Below, piece after piece: positions 8,599 through 17,120 of a stretch of DNA of 34,319 nt (within the stretch, counting starts at the first letter, position 1; each line of letters starts with the position of its first letter). A program made the translations under genes and the position numbers. The notes under the pieces are model-generated. The model searched no databases and was not told the DNA's origin. It saw nothing but the letters and a program-made list of their open reading frames with translations. This stretch comes from Candidatus Omnitrophota bacterium. GTDB lineage: Bacteria > Hinthialibacterota > Hinthialibacteria > Hinthialibacterales > Hinthialibacteraceae. The stretch is taken from NCBI GenBank assembly GCA_016934335.1, contig JAFGTC010000021.1, forward strand, positions 1 to 34,319, read 5' to 3'.

Positions 8599-8911
8599 TC
8601 GAGTTTCTCCTGCTAATTGTATGGCGTCTTGTTAAGATCTGGTTAAAGGAAGATGAAAATTTCTTGTTTTTTTCTGACGCCCGAATCCACAGCCTTTGTC
8701 TCTGTGAAAAACAGATTCGGTAGGCGGCCCGGCGGGCGAATTCTCCGCAGTCAGGTCTACTGGCGTCTGCTCCTTATCTTTCTATAATAAAGAAATTCGC
8801 GGTTAAACCCAAGCCGCTTTTGCCATAAACGGCGCTGCGATGCGATGATCCCATTGAATGCGCTGCTTAAATCTAACGCCCGCGACGGGGCTTTCGGAGC
8901 GAGGTTTTTTT
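8599..8911. other. Divergent intergenic region, 313 bp
   Basis: Separates the minus-strand deoxyribosyltransferase-like gene from the plus-strand cysteine-cluster gene, so it should hold promoters for both. A TATAAT at 8783-8788 could be a plus-strand -10 box for the latter, but no good -35 box lies 16-18 bp before it. The longer in-frame ORF upstream of 8912 (ATG at 8858) was not used because the ribosome-binding site fits 8912. No RNA gene was recognised. Confidence 0.45.
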
Positions 8912-9397
8912 ATGGAATCCACCCAGGAAAATTTATGCGACCGGTGCACAGGCTTGTGCTGCAAATACATCACGCTGGAAATCGACAAGCCGACCACCAA
9001 GCGAAATCATGACGACGTGCGCTGGTATCTGCTTCATGAAGGAATCACTCTGTTGATTGAAAAAGGACGCTGGCTGATCAAGGTACCCACGGTCTGCACG
9101 GCTCTCGATAAAAAGGGGCGCTGTACGATCTACGAAGCGCGCCCCAAAACCTGCCGCGAATATTCGACGGAAAACTGCGATTTTTACACTGAATACGAGA
9201 ATTGGGAAACCGAGTACATCGAAGTGGAAACTCCCGAAGAATACGAAAAATACCTCGAAAGCAGGAAGCGGAAAAAAAAGGCCAAAGCCGCTAAAGCGTC
9301 GAAATCCGCTAAATCCGCTAAAGCCGATAAATCTAAAAAATCTGCGAAATCGGCCAAGTCCGCAAAAGCCAAAAAGAAAGCCAAAAAGAAATCCTGA
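8912..9397 (+). CDS. YkgJ-type cysteine cluster protein with lysine/alanine-rich C-terminal tail
   Basis: 161-residue protein. The N-terminal domain matches the CxxCxxxCC family (YkgJ, UPF0153) thought to bind zinc or an iron-sulfur centre. C9, C12, C16 and C17 form 'LCDRCTGLCCKY', and further cysteines lie in 'TVCTALDKKGRC' and 'RPKTCREYSTENC'. After residue 113 the chain becomes a 45-residue Lys/Ala/Ser tail made of 'KSAKSAK'-like units, resembling eukaryotic H1 and bacterial AlgP/Hc1-type tails, which bind nucleic acid non-specifically. The start at 8912 has a GCGAGG site 7-8 bp upstream; ATG 8858 lacks one. It stands alone on its strand and converges on the GT2 gene. Family function is unproven, and the tail is the unusual part. 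Confidence 0.85.
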   Translation: MESTQENLCDRCTGLCCKYITLEIDKPTTKRNHDDVRWYLLHEGITLLIEKGRWLIKVPTVCTALDKKGRCTIYEARPKTCREYSTENCDFYTEYENWETEYIEVETPEEYEKYLESRKRKKKAKAAKASKSAKSAKADKSKKSAKSAKSAKAKKKAKKKS

Positions 9398-9438
9398 AAG
9401 ATTGATTCGCCTCCATTTTTCTCTGTTTTTCTTTTCGC

Positions 9439-10599
9439 TTACTCCCGTGTCGATTCGGGAATATCCCATGTGGCCGGCGTCCGGCCGAACAGCGCCTTTA
9501 AAATTCCCCATAATGCAGCGCAGTGCATGATCGTCATGTGGGCGGCCAGGGTGAAGGGGCGCATCCACTTCGATGCGGGCGAGTAGGGCAGGGCGCACAA
9601 TCCAATCCCGGCGAGCAGCATTCCAACGAGGCTCAGATAAAAAAACGCTCCGGGAATAAAATTATCCCGCAGCGCCCACGCTCCCAGCATGGCGCCCAGA
9701 ACCAGGGGCAAGGTGAACCAGCGCAGAAACTTATGCGAAACAAACTGCCAGAAGCGCATGGGCGTTTTCAGAAATATTGGCAGCAGAACAACAAATCCGC
9801 GCAAACCGCGCGCGACGATGCGCGACGTCCGCCCCCATTCCTCTCCCGCGCGCGTATGGGCTTTTTCGAAGCCGAGGCACTCGGGTTCGTAGAGAATTTT
9901 ATAACCTTTCGCCCCAACGCGCGCCGGGATTTCCAAATCGTTGGCGATGCGGGGATCCAGCGTTTCAACCAGGCTGCGCCGTACGATCAGCAGCGAACCG
10001 CCTCCCACCAGCAGCGATCCCAGCCGGCTTTCCAGTCTCTTGATGTGATTTTCGTATTTCCAATACAATCCGGCGCCGCGGCCGACCGCGTTCCAGTTTT
10101 CTTCTTGCTTGAATGTCAGTTCCCCGACGATCAGCCCGACGTGCGGATCGTGGAAATGCCTCGCCGCGGCCTGCAGGCAGCCGGGATGAAGAATGGTGTT
10201 CGCGTCGGTGAAAAAAAGAACATCGCCTTTCGCATGAGGAAGGATCGCATTCAACGAAGCGTTTTTCCCCTGATGCGATTTCAACGCTGTGAAGTGAACG
10301 TCGTCTTGCGCGGCGAGATACTCGTCGGCGCCGTCCGTCGAAGCGTCCGACGCGATCAGCGTCTGTACTTTTTCGCGCGGATAGCGCAAATTTCGAATGC
10401 TTTCCATCTTGGCGGGCAGGGAAGCCATCTCATTGCGAGCGGCGAACAGAATGGATATCGCCGGTTGATGAGATTCATCCGGCTTATGGCGAAAGGGATG
10501 CAGACGAACCTTAATCTGCAAAATGAGGATATATCCCGCATAAATATAAATGAGGATGCCGAAGCATCCCCAAAAAAGAATCGAACTCAATGCATCCAT
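9439..10599 (-). CDS. Membrane-anchored family 2 glycosyltransferase
   Basis: 386-residue processive-type GT2 enzyme. One N-terminal membrane helix (about residues 7-28) is followed by a GT-A catalytic domain with 'ISILFAARNE' at its start, 'ASDASTDGADEY', the metal/sugar-nucleotide motif 'FFTDANTIL', an acceptor-site 'ANDLEIPARVGAKGY' and a Q/RxxRW-like 'EEWGRTSRIVARG'. A C-terminal cluster of about three to four hydrophobic helices (about 265-370) follows. This layout resembles enzymes adding sugars to lipid-linked or extracellular polysaccharide at the inner face of the membrane. It lies 48 bp downstream of xylB on the same strand and has no clear ribosome-binding site of its own, so it may be translated from the xylB transcript. 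Substrate unknown. Confidence 0.88.
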   Translation of the reverse strand: MDALSSILFWGCFGILIYIYAGYILILQIKVRLHPFRHKPDESHQPAISILFAARNEMASLPAKMESIRNLRYPREKVQTLIASDASTDGADEYLAAQDDVHFTALKSHQGKNASLNAILPHAKGDVLFFTDANTILHPGCLQAAARHFHDPHVGLIVGELTFKQEENWNAVGRGAGLYWKYENHIKRLESRLGSLLVGGGSLLIVRRSLVETLDPRIANDLEIPARVGAKGYKILYEPECLGFEKAHTRAGEEWGRTSRIVARGLRGFVVLLPIFLKTPMRFWQFVSHKFLRWFTLPLVLGAMLGAWALRDNFIPGAFFYLSLVGMLLAGIGLCALPYSPASKWMRPFTLAAHMTIMHCAALWGILKALFGRTPATWDIPESTRE

Positions 10600-10647
10600 A
10601 TTAATCGCTTCGTTTCTCAGTCTTCATTTCCCGATCCGCGGCGCTTC

Positions 10648-12180
10648 TCAAGAGGCTAATTTTTTGGAAAGGGTATGGCAGGCTTCCCGGATTCCCGGAT
10701 AGAGAGAATGATAGACCGCATAATATTCATCGTATTCCTTTACGCGGCCCGCGTCCGGTTCGGTGCGCTGCACCACCTTGATGATTGCATCGCAGGCTTC
10801 GGGGATGGAGGCGTACACGCCCGATCCCACGCCCGCCATAATGGCTGCGCCGAACGCCGGCCCTTGATCGGAGCCGATGGTCGCGATTTCGCATCCGTAA
10901 ATATCCGCCTGCAGCTGCTTCCAGAAAGCGCTCTTGGCTCCGCCGCCGGTGGCGCGCACTTCGTTGATTTCCACGCCGAGCGACCGGAAGATTTCCAGCG
11001 AGTCGCGCATGGCGAATGTAATGCCTTCCAGCACTGCGCGGATGAGGTGGCGGCGCTGATGGCGAATCGTCAATCCGATAAAACCGCCGCGCGCATAAGG
11101 ATCCTTGAGCGGCGTGCGTTCGCCGGTCAGGTAAGGCAGAAAGATCAATCCCTCGCTGCCGACCGGCGCCTTCTCGGCCAGGGTAGTCAAGATGTCATAA
11201 GGATCGCGCCCCTCTTCTGCGCCTTCCTGGCGCTCGCTGTCGGCGACGACGTCGCGATACCAGCGCAGCGACATGCCCGCCGATAAGATGACGCCCATCA
11301 AATACCACATGTTCGGCACGGAATGGCAGAACGTATGGGCGCGGCCTTGGGGATCGGTGTCCGGCTTGGCGGACGGGCCGAGGATGACGCCGCTGGTTCC
11401 CAGTGAAGACAAGACGCGGCCTTCGACGACTACGCCGGTTCCGGTGGCGCCGCAGGCGTTGTCCGCCCCCCCGCCGACCACGGGCGTGCCTTCCTTCAAT
11501 CCGGTCAGCGCGGCGATTTCGCCGGTGATCGTTCCGCAGACATCCGTCGATTCGTAAAGTTTCGGCATCCAGTCGCGGGGAATGCCCAGGCCGTCGAGAA
11601 TTTCATGACACCAACTGCGCTCCTTCACGTTGAACAGCAGCGTGCCCGCTCCGTCCGACACTTCCATGGCGATTTCGCCGGTCAAGCGGAAGCGCACATA
11701 ATCTTTAGGCAAAAACAGGGTTTTTGTTCGTTTGAAATTTTCCGGTTCGTGATTTTTGAGCCAGACCGCCTTGGGGGCGGTGAAGCCGGTCAGCGCCGGA
11801 TTCGAAGCCAACTGAATGAGTTTTTCAGCGCCGATTGTCTGGGTGATTTCATGGCATTCGTCGGCGGTTCGGCTGTCGTTCCACAAGATGGCGGGGCGGA
11901 CGACCTGGTTCTTCTCATCCATGAAAACCGAACCGTGCATCTGCCCGGATAAGCCGACGCCCTTGATTTCTGAAGCGTCGACGCCGCTTTCTCCCAGAAC
12001 CGCTTGAATCGAATTGACGGCGGCGTTCCACCAATCTTCGGGATCCTGCTCCGTCCAGCCCGGATTGGGCGTATGAAGGGGATATTCAACGGTGCGGCTG
12101 GCCAGCGCCTTCCCTTCTTCGTCAAATAAGACGGTTTTTGTTCCGGACGTTCCCACATCGATGCCGATCAGATAAGCCAT
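10648..12180 (-). CDS. xylB: Xylulokinase (FGGY family)
   Basis: Phosphorylates D-xylulose to D-xylulose 5-phosphate with ATP, feeding the pentose phosphate pathway. At 510 residues it has the usual FGGY length. Visible motifs are the N-terminal ATPase phosphate loop 'IGIDVGTSGTK', 'GWTEQDPEDWW', 'GLSGQMHG' typical of xylulokinases, 'PAILWNDSRTADEC', 'VVGGGADNACGATGTG' with the catalytic aspartate, 'LPYLTGERTPLKDPYARG' and the second nucleotide-binding segment 'EVRATGGGAKSAFWKQLQADIYG'. A GAGGAGA site precedes the ATG. No xylose isomerase or sugar transporter is next to it; a GT2 gene follows and the secreted pseudo-metzincin gene precedes it. Another FGGY substrate cannot be fully excluded. 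Confidence 0.93.
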   Translation of the reverse strand: MAYLIGIDVGTSGTKTVLFDEEGKALASRTVEYPLHTPNPGWTEQDPEDWWNAAVNSIQAVLGESGVDASEIKGVGLSGQMHGSVFMDEKNQVVRPAILWNDSRTADECHEITQTIGAEKLIQLASNPALTGFTAPKAVWLKNHEPENFKRTKTLFLPKDYVRFRLTGEIAMEVSDGAGTLLFNVKERSWCHEILDGLGIPRDWMPKLYESTDVCGTITGEIAALTGLKEGTPVVGGGADNACGATGTGVVVEGRVLSSLGTSGVILGPSAKPDTDPQGRAHTFCHSVPNMWYLMGVILSAGMSLRWYRDVVADSERQEGAEEGRDPYDILTTLAEKAPVGSEGLIFLPYLTGERTPLKDPYARGGFIGLTIRHQRRHLIRAVLEGITFAMRDSLEIFRSLGVEINEVRATGGGAKSAFWKQLQADIYGCEIATIGSDQGPAFGAAIMAGVGSGVYASIPEACDAIIKVVQRTEPDAGRVKEYDEYYAVYHSLYPGIREACHTLSKKLAS

Positions 12181-12395
12181 GCTCTTTCTCTCCTCTACCT
12201 ATATCGATCGTCTTGTTGACGCAATGGTTGTTTTATGTTTCGCGTTTTTATCATTCCTGCCGATCAAACGCGTTTGCATACTGTATCACAAGAACGCCCG
12301 TCCAAGCAATCCGAATAGAAAATCGGCGGCGGTCTGTTATAGAAAAAATCGAATGCAATGATGGCAAATTCAAGGATTTCCAAAATCACAGGCGC

Positions 12396-14885
12396 CTAGA
12401 AGGCGTCGTTTTGCAAAGGGGTGGACGTCGGCGTAGGCGTCGGACTCGCTGCCGGGATGTCCAGGGCGTCCAACGCTTGACGGCATCCGACTTCGCCGGC
12501 CGCTTCGATTCGAGCAAACGGCCTCGTCTCACGGAGGCCGTAGACGATGAATACATATTGTTCGCCGAACTGCGGCCCCGTCCAGTTGAAATACCGGACA
12601 TCCGGATCGCCCGTCCGACCCAGATAAACCGGTTCGCTTCCATTGATGCGCGCGTAGACGTGATAATCGATGAGGCCCTCCGCTTCGATATTCCAGCGGA
12701 TCGTTAAAATTCGTTCGTCCAAATCATCCTCGTCAAACGATCCAATCAAATTCTCCGTCGACCAGAGATTGTCGGTGACGGCGATGCTCCCGGGCTCTAT
12801 GTCAAAATAGACGGGCGCTTGAGTCGGCGTCGGCGCGGGCCATTCGGAACTCGAATAATAGACGGACAAATCCGTCTCCAATCGGATCGGTTTTGAATCT
12901 TCGATCAGCGCATAGACGATGAAAGAATAAAAATGCCCGAACGCCGGATCATTCCACACGAACGAATTCGCGTTTGGATCGCCAGTGCGGCCGAGATACA
13001 TGGGATCGCTTCCATCGGTTCGCGCGTACATATGAAAATCCATAACGCCCTCTGCGGGAATATTCCAGCGGATGCAGAGCGATTGTTCGCCGGGCCGGTC
13101 GATGTCGGTTTGACCGAGTAAATCGTCCGTACTGTGCAGATCGTCCGTTACGATAATCGTGTTTTCCGGCGCGCTGAACGCCGGGGCGGTAGGCGTCGGA
13201 GTGGGCATTGGAGCGGGCGCATCCGTCGGCGTCGCCGTAGTCGTGGGGGTAGCCGTAGTCGTGGGAGTCGCCGCCGGCGCGATCGTAGGCGTTTGCGTAC
13301 TTGACGGTTCGAGCGTCGGCGAGGGGAGTTCGTCCGCGAAATATGTGGAAAGCACATAGTCTCGCACAAGATAATCGAAAGTGTTCGACGGGCGCTTCAC
13401 GCCTAAATAATGCAGTCCGGTGAATCGCACCTTGTATCGGATTTCGGCGAATTCGTCATTGCCGCTCGACGCCGTCAAACGCCCTTGACTGTTGTATAAT
13501 TCAAGCCGAATCAACCGATCGATCGATGTGGCATGTCCGATCGAACAAACCAACTTCCGCCCCAGATCGCTGTCATCCAGTTCGATTTTATACCAATCCT
13601 GCGCGTCCTCGATGGTTTCGCTCATGGAAAACGTCGATGGATCGAACGAAGATAACGCGCCCAGCACGATTTGTCCGGGGGCAATAGGCATGCCTCGCGT
13701 CGGCTTGCCGTTGTCTTCGATTTCCTGAATCGCCCTGCCGCTCGCCAGCCAGGAATATTGTTCGTGTTCATCTATTGCATGATCGAGAAGTTCCTGCGCT
13801 CCCGCGTAGTTGAAACGAGCGTAATAATGTGCGATAAACGCTTTGACCGGCGGCGTGACATCCGGATAAATCTGATAATAAAGCGTATCGGCGTTCATGA
13901 ACGAATTCATGAACACGCCGCTCCAATGCGACAGCGAAAAATCTTCGCCGCCGTACGTCAAGGACGGGGCGGACGGCGGTACTGTTCGGATCGACGGCCA
14001 TGCCAGCCAATCGATCAAATAATCTTCCATGATTTCGTAAGAGCTGTTCATGTACGCAACGGACGGATCGATCAGCCCTATCAGATGTCCCATTTCTCGA
14101 AAAAAGACATTGCTGATCGCGAAAGCGAAGATCTCTTCGCCTTCGATATTCGTGCGCCGAAATACATCCGGGCTATAAACATGAGCATAGGGATTGCCCG
14201 GCGGACGCCTGTAGAGAGCGCTCGGCGCGTCGTCGTCCGTCAGGTCGAGCAGCGCTTTGAAATGGGGGAAGTCGCGGCGGATTTGAAACACCGCCGAATC
14301 GCCCTGCCACGCTCCAAAGAGGGTCGCCAGAGAAACAACGCCTTCATATCCATCCTGAAACGGCGCCGCCTCGATGGTCAAATGATGGCTTCCGTCAGTC
14401 ACTTCCAGAAACTCCAAGCCGACGCATCGGAGCGCATCGTTATACAGAGCGATGACCCGCCTCATTTCGTTTTCAAATGCTGCAACTTCTCCGGGACGAT
14501 AAGCGCCGCATTCCTCGAAGCCGGACAGATCGATTTTTACCCGGCATTCGCGCAGCCCGTCGCCGTCCGAATCGTCGCGGTCGGGATCCACGCTGATCAT
14601 ATAAGGCGGCCGCCCATAGACATTCTGGGGGCGATTCGATTTCGCCTGCTTCCAAAAATCGTCGGGCGCCAGCGCTGGAGAAGAAATCCATTTTCTCCCC
14701 GCCCGCAGACGCTGAAATTGTTCTTGAAGATAAACCGTCGCCCCCGACTGGATCGTCGGAGGTTCAACATCCCCTGAAGCGGGCCGGGCGGGAAACGTCA
14801 TAGCGCCGCCGGCGAAGATCAATGGCAGCCAAAACCAGCGGGAATAAATAAGCGCAATAGGAAAATTTTTGCAGGTAGATGTCAT
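12396..14885 (-). CDS. Large secreted protein: metzincin-like domain, PPC-like domain, Pro/Thr linkers and two C-terminal repeats
   Basis: About 829 residues from ATG 14885, chosen because it starts a signal peptide (hydrophobic 'WFWLPLIFAGGAM', then 'PARPASG') with AAGGGA 8 bp upstream; an ATG at 14969 would put the signal inside the protein. Order: acidic 'DPDRDDSDGDG'; a region resembling a metzincin protease domain with 'REMGHLIGLID' where HExxHxxGxxH is expected; a domain resembling the pre-peptidase C-terminal (PPC) fold around 'DAQDWYKIELDDSDLG' to 'GLHYLGVKR'; a Pro/Thr-rich linker; then two copies of a roughly 95-residue repeat (about 13166-12850 and 12792-12490) each with 'VTDxLxSTxxL', 'IRWNI', 'YLGRTGDP' and 'FIVY'. 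It ends in a short PT-rich tail. Probably exported; catalytic activity doubtful. The repeats were not recognised as a named family. Confidence 0.78.
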   Translation of the reverse strand: MTSTCKNFPIALIYSRWFWLPLIFAGGAMTFPARPASGDVEPPTIQSGATVYLQEQFQRLRAGRKWISSPALAPDDFWKQAKSNRPQNVYGRPPYMISVDPDRDDSDGDGLRECRVKIDLSGFEECGAYRPGEVAAFENEMRRVIALYNDALRCVGLEFLEVTDGSHHLTIEAAPFQDGYEGVVSLATLFGAWQGDSAVFQIRRDFPHFKALLDLTDDDAPSALYRRPPGNPYAHVYSPDVFRRTNIEGEEIFAFAISNVFFREMGHLIGLIDPSVAYMNSSYEIMEDYLIDWLAWPSIRTVPPSAPSLTYGGEDFSLSHWSGVFMNSFMNADTLYYQIYPDVTPPVKAFIAHYYARFNYAGAQELLDHAIDEHEQYSWLASGRAIQEIEDNGKPTRGMPIAPGQIVLGALSSFDPSTFSMSETIEDAQDWYKIELDDSDLGRKLVCSIGHATSIDRLIRLELYNSQGRLTASSGNDEFAEIRYKVRFTGLHYLGVKRPSNTFDYLVRDYVLSTYFADELPSPTLEPSSTQTPTIAPAATPTTTATPTTTATPTDAPAPMPTPTPTAPAFSAPENTIIVTDDLHSTDDLLGQTDIDRPGEQSLCIRWNIPAEGVMDFHMYARTDGSDPMYLGRTGDPNANSFVWNDPAFGHFYSFIVYALIEDSKPIRLETDLSVYYSSSEWPAPTPTQAPVYFDIEPGSIAVTDNLWSTENLIGSFDEDDLDERILTIRWNIEAEGLIDYHVYARINGSEPVYLGRTGDPDVRYFNWTGPQFGEQYVFIVYGLRETRPFARIEAAGEVGCRQALDALDIPAASPTPTPTSTPLQNDAF
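13231..13266. repeat. Two tandem 18-bp units encoding the TPTTTA linker
   Basis: Positions 13231-13248 and 13249-13266 are near-identical 18-bp units. On the minus strand they encode two TPTTTA blocks inside the Pro/Thr linker of the secreted protein. Such units can vary in copy number by slippage. Confidence 0.75.
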
Positions 14886-15041
14886 TTTCGATCCCTTAGG
14901 GCGGTATGAATGGAAGAATAAAAACGCGCAACTCACGCTCATTCTTTCATTCCAACTATACAAAGTCAAGAAATAAAAAACGGACGGTTTAGAACGTGGT
15001 TCGCCGCTTCTAAATGATAATTCAAGACAGCGTCTTTTTAC

Positions 15042-15974
15042 TTAACATGATCGGAGGGAAGCGATGATTTCATGGCCGCCTTTTTGGATGATTGCTTCGG
15101 CTAAAGCCTCGCCCAGCGAAACGGGATCGTCCTCCGATCCGCTCAGCGCATCCCGGATGCAGCGGCTGCCGTTTAGATTGGCGAGCAATCCATGAAGAAG
15201 AATGCGCCCGTTTTCGACAACGGCGTGAGCGGCGATGGGAACCTGGCAGCCTCCCTCCATCGCCGCCAGGAATGCTCGCTCCGCCCGAACGCCGGCCGCG
15301 GCTTCTACCTGGTGAATTTTTTGCAGCAGCGCCCCTGTTCGTGCGTCGTCCGTGCGCGCTTCGGCGGCCAGCGCGCCCTGGGCGGGGGCGGGCAGCATCT
15401 CTTCTATGGATAGAACGCCGGCGATCTGATCGCGCCATTCCATGCGCCGCAGTCCGGCCTCCGCCATGATCAGCGCATCCCAATCCGATTCGCGATATTT
15501 GCGCAGGCGGGTGTTTACATTGCCCCGGATATCGACCACTGTGGCGTCGGGGCGGACGGCCAAAACCTGCGCCCGCCTGCGCAGGCTGCCGGTGGCGATC
15601 ACGGGATTTTCGGGAAGGTCGCGCAGGCATTTCGCTTCTTTCGCGATCAGCGCGTCGAAAGGCGAATCCCGCTCGGGCATCGAAACAATGGCCAGCCCGT
15701 CCGGCAGTTGAGTCGGCAGATCTTTGAAACTATGGACCGCAAAATCGATCTCGCCGTCCAGAAGGGCTTTTTCAATCTCCTTGGTGAACAATCCCTTGTC
15801 GCCGATCTGCACCAGAGGTTTGTCGAGTATCTTGTCGCCGGTGGTGTGAATAATCTGAATCTCGATCGCCGTCTCGGGACATTGATCTTTCAACAGTTCC
15901 TTCACGCGCTCCGCCTGCCATAAAGCCAGCGGGCTGCCGCGGGCGCCTAAAACAAATCGTGGCGTTTCGTTCAT
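15042..15974 (-). CDS. hemC: Hydroxymethylbilane synthase (porphobilinogen deaminase)
   Basis: Joins four porphobilinogen molecules into hydroxymethylbilane in the cytoplasm. About 310 residues, the family norm. N-terminal 'LGARGSPLALWQAERV' and 'IIHTTGDKI', active-site 'FAVHSFKDLPTQLP', 'GSLRRRAQVLAVRPD' and 'DIRGNVNTRLRK' are all present. The dipyrromethane-cofactor cysteine is in 'AMEGGCQVPIAAHA'. ATG 15974 matches the family N-terminus. A TTG at 15992 overlaps the hemH stop by 4 bp and could be the coupled start. It is the last gene of the visible heme cluster. The next enzyme, HemD, is not adjacent, although it often follows hemC in other bacteria. Confidence 0.96.
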   Translation of the reverse strand: MNETPRFVLGARGSPLALWQAERVKELLKDQCPETAIEIQIIHTTGDKILDKPLVQIGDKGLFTKEIEKALLDGEIDFAVHSFKDLPTQLPDGLAIVSMPERDSPFDALIAKEAKCLRDLPENPVIATGSLRRRAQVLAVRPDATVVDIRGNVNTRLRKYRESDWDALIMAEAGLRRMEWRDQIAGVLSIEEMLPAPAQGALAAEARTDDARTGALLQKIHQVEAAAGVRAERAFLAAMEGGCQVPIAAHAVVENGRILLHGLLANLNGSRCIRDALSGSEDDPVSLGEALAEAIIQKGGHEIIASLRSC

Positions 15975-15988
15975 AATCGATTCAACTC

Positions 15989-16984
15989 TCAAGCATTCTC
16001 GCCGGGATTCTCTCTCGCCGATTCCTGCACGATGCGCTCAACCAGAAAATGCATAAACGCCGGATCGTCGTTCATGCAGGGCAGATGATGATACTCTTCT
16101 ACGCCGAGATCGCGAAGAATGGTTCGGCCTTCCAATTGAGTTTCGGCGTTGTCCGCCAGAAAGCCGAAGGGGAAGTAAATCAGATGTTCGATCCCCTGAT
16201 CCAGCATGGTTTGGACGGACGCCTGCAAGGTCGGCGACGTCCATTCGCCGCCCAGACGATGATTGAGCCAGCCGACGGCGACCGATTTGAATTCCGGCTT
16301 CAACTCTTCTTCCATGTTGTCATAGGCTTGCTTTGTATCGCAGTATCCCGCATCGGATATGCCCGGCGGCGGCGTCATCACCGTGCCGTGGCAGCCCAGC
16401 AGCAAACCATACTCCCTGCGCTGTTCAACCGTGACGCCGAGTTTCTCCAACTCTCTCCGCACATAGTCGGCCATTACATGGCTGATTTCACGATGGCAGG
16501 CGCGGAATGCGACGGTGCGGGCTTCAGGCAGCGGATGATTGTTCTTTTCCTGAAATTGCCGATAATCTCTCTGTGAAATTCCCGTCGTGAAATCGGAGAT
16601 GGGAAGATACATAGGCGCCAGTATCAATTGATCGCACGATTGATTCTGGATCTGCTTCAATACCTCAGTCAAAGAGGGATGGCGGAATTCAAAAGCGACG
16701 TGAACGCGCCAGACGTTTCCGTCGTTTCGCGCATTCAATGCATCCTGCACAAATTCCGCCTGCCGCCGGGTAATTGATTCAAGAGGTGAAGCATACCCTT
16801 CCTCCCGCCAGGTTTTCCGCCGCCCATAGCCGCGCCACGCGCCGATCAACGGAACCGCCGCCTTGGGAATAGGCGCGACAAGGCGAGTCAATTTGAACAG
16901 GATGCGGTTGGAGTAACTCCACTGCTCCAGAAACGAATTTGTTTCCGGCTCTCCATAGGTAATCAAAACAACATCGATCTTCAT
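15989..16984 (-). CDS. hemH: Ferrochelatase (divergent)
   Basis: Inserts ferrous iron into the porphyrin ring, the last step of heme synthesis. 331 residues, within the usual 310-350. Family features: 'SPLESITRRQAEFV', 'VHVAFEFRHPSLTEVL' matching the usual 'AMRYxxPxI' region, and 'PFGFLADNAETQLE' matching 'GFVSDHxETLxE' with the conserved glutamate. The catalytic histidine motif HGLP reads 'GCHGTVMTPP', so the His is kept but LP is changed. An AGGA site lies 6 bp before the ATG. It follows hemG/Y and overlaps or abuts hemC. The divergence leaves open a coproporphyrin-specific role, but HemN nearby favours the protoporphyrin route. Confidence 0.88.
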   Translation of the reverse strand: MKIDVVLITYGEPETNSFLEQWSYSNRILFKLTRLVAPIPKAAVPLIGAWRGYGRRKTWREEGYASPLESITRRQAEFVQDALNARNDGNVWRVHVAFEFRHPSLTEVLKQIQNQSCDQLILAPMYLPISDFTTGISQRDYRQFQEKNNHPLPEARTVAFRACHREISHVMADYVRRELEKLGVTVEQRREYGLLLGCHGTVMTPPPGISDAGYCDTKQAYDNMEEELKPEFKSVAVGWLNHRLGGEWTSPTLQASVQTMLDQGIEHLIYFPFGFLADNAETQLEGRTILRDLGVEEYHHLPCMNDDPAFMHFLVERIVQESARENPGENA

Positions 16985-17055
16985 GCTCTTCCTCTCGACT
17001 TCTCTCCAGAAAAATGAACAAGAGAGGTGAATGCGCCCTGCCCGAGGGGGAAGGA

Positions 17056-17078
17056 TTGAAGAGCGTCTTTCTCTTCAA
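17056..17078. other. Hairpin between hemG/Y and hemH
   Basis: A perfect 8-bp inverted repeat (17056-17063 with 17071-17078, 7-nt loop) lies in the 136-bp gap between the hemG/Y stop and the hemH start. No T tract follows on either strand, so it is not a standard terminator. It may be an mRNA-processing or stabilising element, or part of a dispersed intergenic repeat. A second copy was not seen in this window. Confidence 0.4.
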
Positions 17079-17120
17079 CGGAGAACGGAGCGAGGTGAGA
17101 AGACGTCTCCTGCAACTTGT

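Noticed and set aside
9523-10659. 378-codon plus-strand ORF opposite the GT2 gene
   Set aside because: Shadow frame with no domain; the minus strand has GT2 motifs and membrane helices.
13671-14777. 368-codon plus-strand ORF opposite the secreted protein
   Set aside because: No domain or signal is seen, and the minus strand encodes a signal peptide, PPC-like domain and repeats.
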